Source of the DNA: Chloroflexota bacterium
GTDB lineage: Bacteria > Chloroflexota > Limnocylindria > Limnocylindrales > CSP1-4
DNA: 6,502 nucleotides
NCBI GenBank assembly: GCA_021789355.1
Contig: JAJYJR010000341.1
Coordinates: 1 to 6,502, forward strand
Reading direction: 5' to 3'
Both the position numbers and the translations under genes were made by a program. The notes under the pieces were generated by a model. It searched no databases and was not told where the DNA came from. It saw nothing but the letters and a program-made list of their open reading frames with translations. Within the stretch, counting starts at the first letter, position 1. Each line of letters begins with the position of its first letter. Below are positions 5,146 through 6,502 of the stretch, one piece after another.

Positions 5146-6205
5146 GCGCCCCGCCACCGTCAAGGAACTCTTCGCGTGCTGGCTGGATGAGCGCGTCAAG
5201 CCGTACCTTGCGGTGCGGACCTACGAGACATATCGGGACATCGTGCGGCTCCATCTTGAGCCCGAGTTCGGCACGCTGACGCTCGACCAGCTCGATTCGG
5301 ATCGTATTCAGCTCTACTTCAATCGCCTGGTCGCGGCCGAGACCCCGACCACGACGATCGCCAGGCACCGGACCACGCTCGGATCCTGCCTGCGCTGGGC
5401 GGTGAAGCCCAAGAGGTGGCTGCCTGCGATCCCGATGGATGGGGTCGTGACTCCGCCGTCGCACGCGGGCGTGCGTGCGCGCCACAGCTACGACGAGGCG
5501 CCCTCCAGCGCCTGGATCCCCAACGCGGACGACGTGGCCGCCTTCCTGACTGCCAACCGGGACTCTTTCTTCTGGCCGATGTGGTACACGGCGTTTACCC
5601 TCGGCCTTCGGCCCGGAGAACTATGCGCGCTGGGCGAGGACGAGCTGCGCCGGGACGAAGAGGGCCGGGTCAGGATCGTGGCAATCACCCGCCAGGCGTT
5701 CCGCGGTCGCGAGCGCGACGAACACGGTCAACGGCCGTGGGTGGTAACGCAGCCGAAGGGCGGCTCATCGCGGACGCTGCGTGATGCGCCTACGGGTGTC
5801 ATGCGCGTCCTGCTCGATGCCGCGATCCGCGCGCGCGACGCCTGGGATCCGACCCGGGACCCGCGGTGGCGCGGCTGGTTGTGGCTACATCCGGACACCG
5901 GTGAGCCCTGGGACCCGACCTCCCTCAGCTCGTATGCTTGGCCCGCGGCACGCAAGGCGGCCGGCGGCGTGTGGGTGACGGAAGCCCCCCGCCTCTACGA
6001 CGCCACGCGCCACTTCTGTGCCTCGGCACTGCTCCAGCGCGGCTATGGCCTGCGCGACGTTGCAGATTGGCTAGGTCAGAAATGGCTCGCGAGCCTTGAG
6101 TCCACGTACAGCCACGTCCTGCGCGCGCGGGTCGGTCAGCAGAGCCGCGGGGAGGTCCTGGACGAGTTGCTGCCACTTAAAGTGGTGTCAGGAGTGGTGT
6201 CATAG
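4886..6205 (+). CDS. site-specific tyrosine recombinase (phage-type integrase)
   Basis: The product has 439 residues, normal for an integrase with an arm-binding domain. Residues 25-70 (GVVWRASEGRWMARLQVGG...EEARAAW) form the N-terminal three-strand arm-type binding domain; 89-185 are the SAM-like core-binding domain; 205-425 are catalytic. Visible active-site elements are Arg242 in GLRPGE, Lys291 in QPKGGSSRTL, Arg375 in YDATRHFCAS, and the nucleophile Tyr408 in STYSHV. The HxxR histidine position is Asp372 and the usual His/Trp of box II is Gln398 (LGQKW), so two canonical positions differ. It cuts and joins att sites through a 3'-phosphotyrosine. An in-frame TAA at 4859-4861 rules out an earlier start; ATGs 4886, 4892 and 4898 lack a clear ribosome site. 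The 3' end overlaps two arm-type repeats, so the protein ends KVVSGVVS. It ends 65 bases before the tRNA-Ser remnant, its inferred target. Confidence 0.95.
   Translation: MSMSMSTRRTPATHSNTERPPLRRLPGVVWRASEGRWMARLQVGGNRHAEYGRTEEEARAAWLAWYYGAPRTTRSRASRTFARSGSERPATVKELFACWLDERVKPYLAVRTYETYRDIVRLHLEPEFGTLTLDQLDSDRIQLYFNRLVAAETPTTTIARHRTTLGSCLRWAVKPKRWLPAIPMDGVVTPPSHAGVRARHSYDEAPSSAWIPNADDVAAFLTANRDSFFWPMWYTAFTLGLRPGELCALGEDELRRDEEGRVRIVAITRQAFRGRERDEHGQRPWVVTQPKGGSSRTLRDAPTGVMRVLLDAAIRARDAWDPTRDPRWRGWLWLHPDTGEPWDPTSLSSYAWPAARKAAGGVWVTEAPRLYDATRHFCASALLQRGYGLRDVADWLGQKWLASLESTYSHVLRARVGQQSRGEVLDELLPLKVVSGVVS
6173..6185. repeat. 13-bp palindrome at the integrase 3' end
   Basis: CCACTT-A-AAGTGG is a perfect dyad with a single central base. 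Its right half is the first bases of the first arm-type repeat, so it may extend the protein-binding site there. Confidence 0.5.
6181..6202 (+). repeat. two direct arm-type repeats (AGTGGTGTCA) for integrase or Xis binding
   Basis: AGTGGTGTCA occurs at 6181-6190 and again at 6193-6202, a 12-base period. It encodes the repeated Val-Val-Ser at the end of the integrase and abuts its stop codon (6203-6205). A third copy in inverse orientation lies at 6257-6266. Short repeated sites flanking the crossover are typical arm sites of tyrosine integrases with an N-terminal arm-binding domain. Confidence 0.6.
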
Positions 6206-6222
6206 CTGGGTCCTGGGTCGAT

Positions 6223-6232
6223 AAACCGCTGA
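6223..6232 (+). repeat. 10-bp copy of the tRNA anticodon-stem sequence
   Basis: AAACCGCTGA here is identical to 6281-6290 in the tRNA-Ser remnant, 58 bases downstream. Flanking bases do not match. It may be an additional recognition site, a trace of an earlier recombination, or chance. Confidence 0.4.
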
Positions 6233-6256
6233 GATGATGATTGATACAAGCCCATC

Positions 6257-6267
6257 TGACACCACTT
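6257..6267 (-). repeat. inverted third copy of the arm-type repeat
   Basis: TGACACCACTT is the exact reverse complement of AAGTGGTGTCA at 6180-6190 (11 bases). It ends 3 bases before the anticodon stem of the tRNA-Ser remnant, so the inverted copy lies right beside the presumed crossover. Confidence 0.6.
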
Positions 6268-6270
6268 ATG

Positions 6271-6330
<60 letters not shown>

Positions 6331-6346
6331 TTGACTTGCGCACCCC

Positions 6347-6372
6347 GACCCGCGCCCGTTCAACCGCGGGTC
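6347..6372. terminator. 8-bp inverted repeat between the tRNA remnant and the minus-strand gene, probable two-way terminator
   Basis: GACCCGCG (6347-6354) pairs perfectly with CGCGGGTC (6365-6372) around a 10-base loop. It sits 17 bases after the tRNA CCA and directly at the stop codon of the minus-strand gene, so it suits both transcripts. Neither side has a T-run, so termination would rely on the GC-rich stem. Confidence 0.5.
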
Positions 6373-6502
6373 TACCGGTGCGCTCGTCGCCGGTGCACCG
6401 TCGCGTACTGCCAGAGGGCCCGGTCGAGCGCGCGCATCGAGACACCAGCCTGCCGCGCGAGGGACCGGCATGCATGCGTGTACGCGATCCAGGATTCCGG
6501 GG
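6372..6502 (-). CDS. C-terminal end of an unidentified chromosomal gene (partial)
   Basis: The last 42 codons are visible, ending at a TAG at 6374-6372; the gene enters from the right edge. The peptide reads PESWIAYTHACRSLARQAGV followed by SMRALDRALWQYATVHRRRAHR. It looks like a genuine protein end: amphipathic, with an AGVSMRALDRALW stretch resembling a helix-turn-helix-like or helical end seen in uncharacterised proteins, then a basic tail. The other frames here are less protein-like and partly antisense tRNA. Because it lies beyond the tRNA-Ser remnant, it should be host chromosome rather than element. I cannot name the family. Confidence 0.6.
   Translation of the reverse strand, partial: PESWIAYTHACRSLARQAGVSMRALDRALWQYATVHRRRAHR

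Overview
The window is very GC-rich bacterial DNA. Its coding style (Ala/Arg/Gly/Pro-rich proteins, an ECF sigma factor paired with a membrane-anchored Asp-box propeller protein, small Ser/Pro/Gly-linker lipoproteins, possible leaderless starts) suggests a soil or freshwater Chloroflexota such as a Limnocylindria-like lineage. A high-GC actinobacterium is the alternative. This assignment is inferred from protein style, not from a marker gene.

Layout from left to right. Positions 1-45 (minus) may hold the start of a secreted protein that runs off the edge. Positions 46-503 hold no convincing gene. A short plus-strand operon follows: a lipoprotein (553-972) and a membrane-anchored carboxypeptidase-regulatory-like domain protein (984-1439). 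Its putative ECF-type promoter is at 504-529. A possible small two-helix membrane protein lies on minus (1505-1744), flanked by two neighbouring stem-loops. The largest unit is a minus-strand operon in which an ECF sigma factor (4385 down to 3819) overlaps by ATGA a 630-residue single-pass membrane protein (3822 down to 1930). That protein has a short cytoplasmic tail, about seven propeller-like repeats with Asp-box variants, and an NTF2-like tail. It probably acts as a sensor or anti-sigma partner of the sigma factor.

The right third is the integration end of a mobile element. It contains an excisionase-like winged-HTH protein (4708-5145), a tyrosine integrase in an overlapping frame (4886-6205), repeated 10-bp sites that look like integrase arm sites, and the 3' half of a tRNA-Ser(UGA) gene (6271-6329) with no 5' half in place. 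This is what is left at one junction when an element integrates into the anticodon arm of a tRNA gene. The intact tRNA-Ser and the other end of the element would lie to the left, outside the window. If so, the sigma/propeller operon and the lipoprotein operon are either cargo or were brought next to the integrase by a deletion. To the right is chromosomal flank: a strong inverted repeat (6347-6372) and the last 42 codons of an unidentified minus-strand gene.

The points most worth following are the ECF/propeller sensor pair with matching GGAAC...CGTC motifs in front of two operons, the xis/int overprinting with its hexanucleotide repeat, the non-canonical integrase active site, and the compact attachment region.
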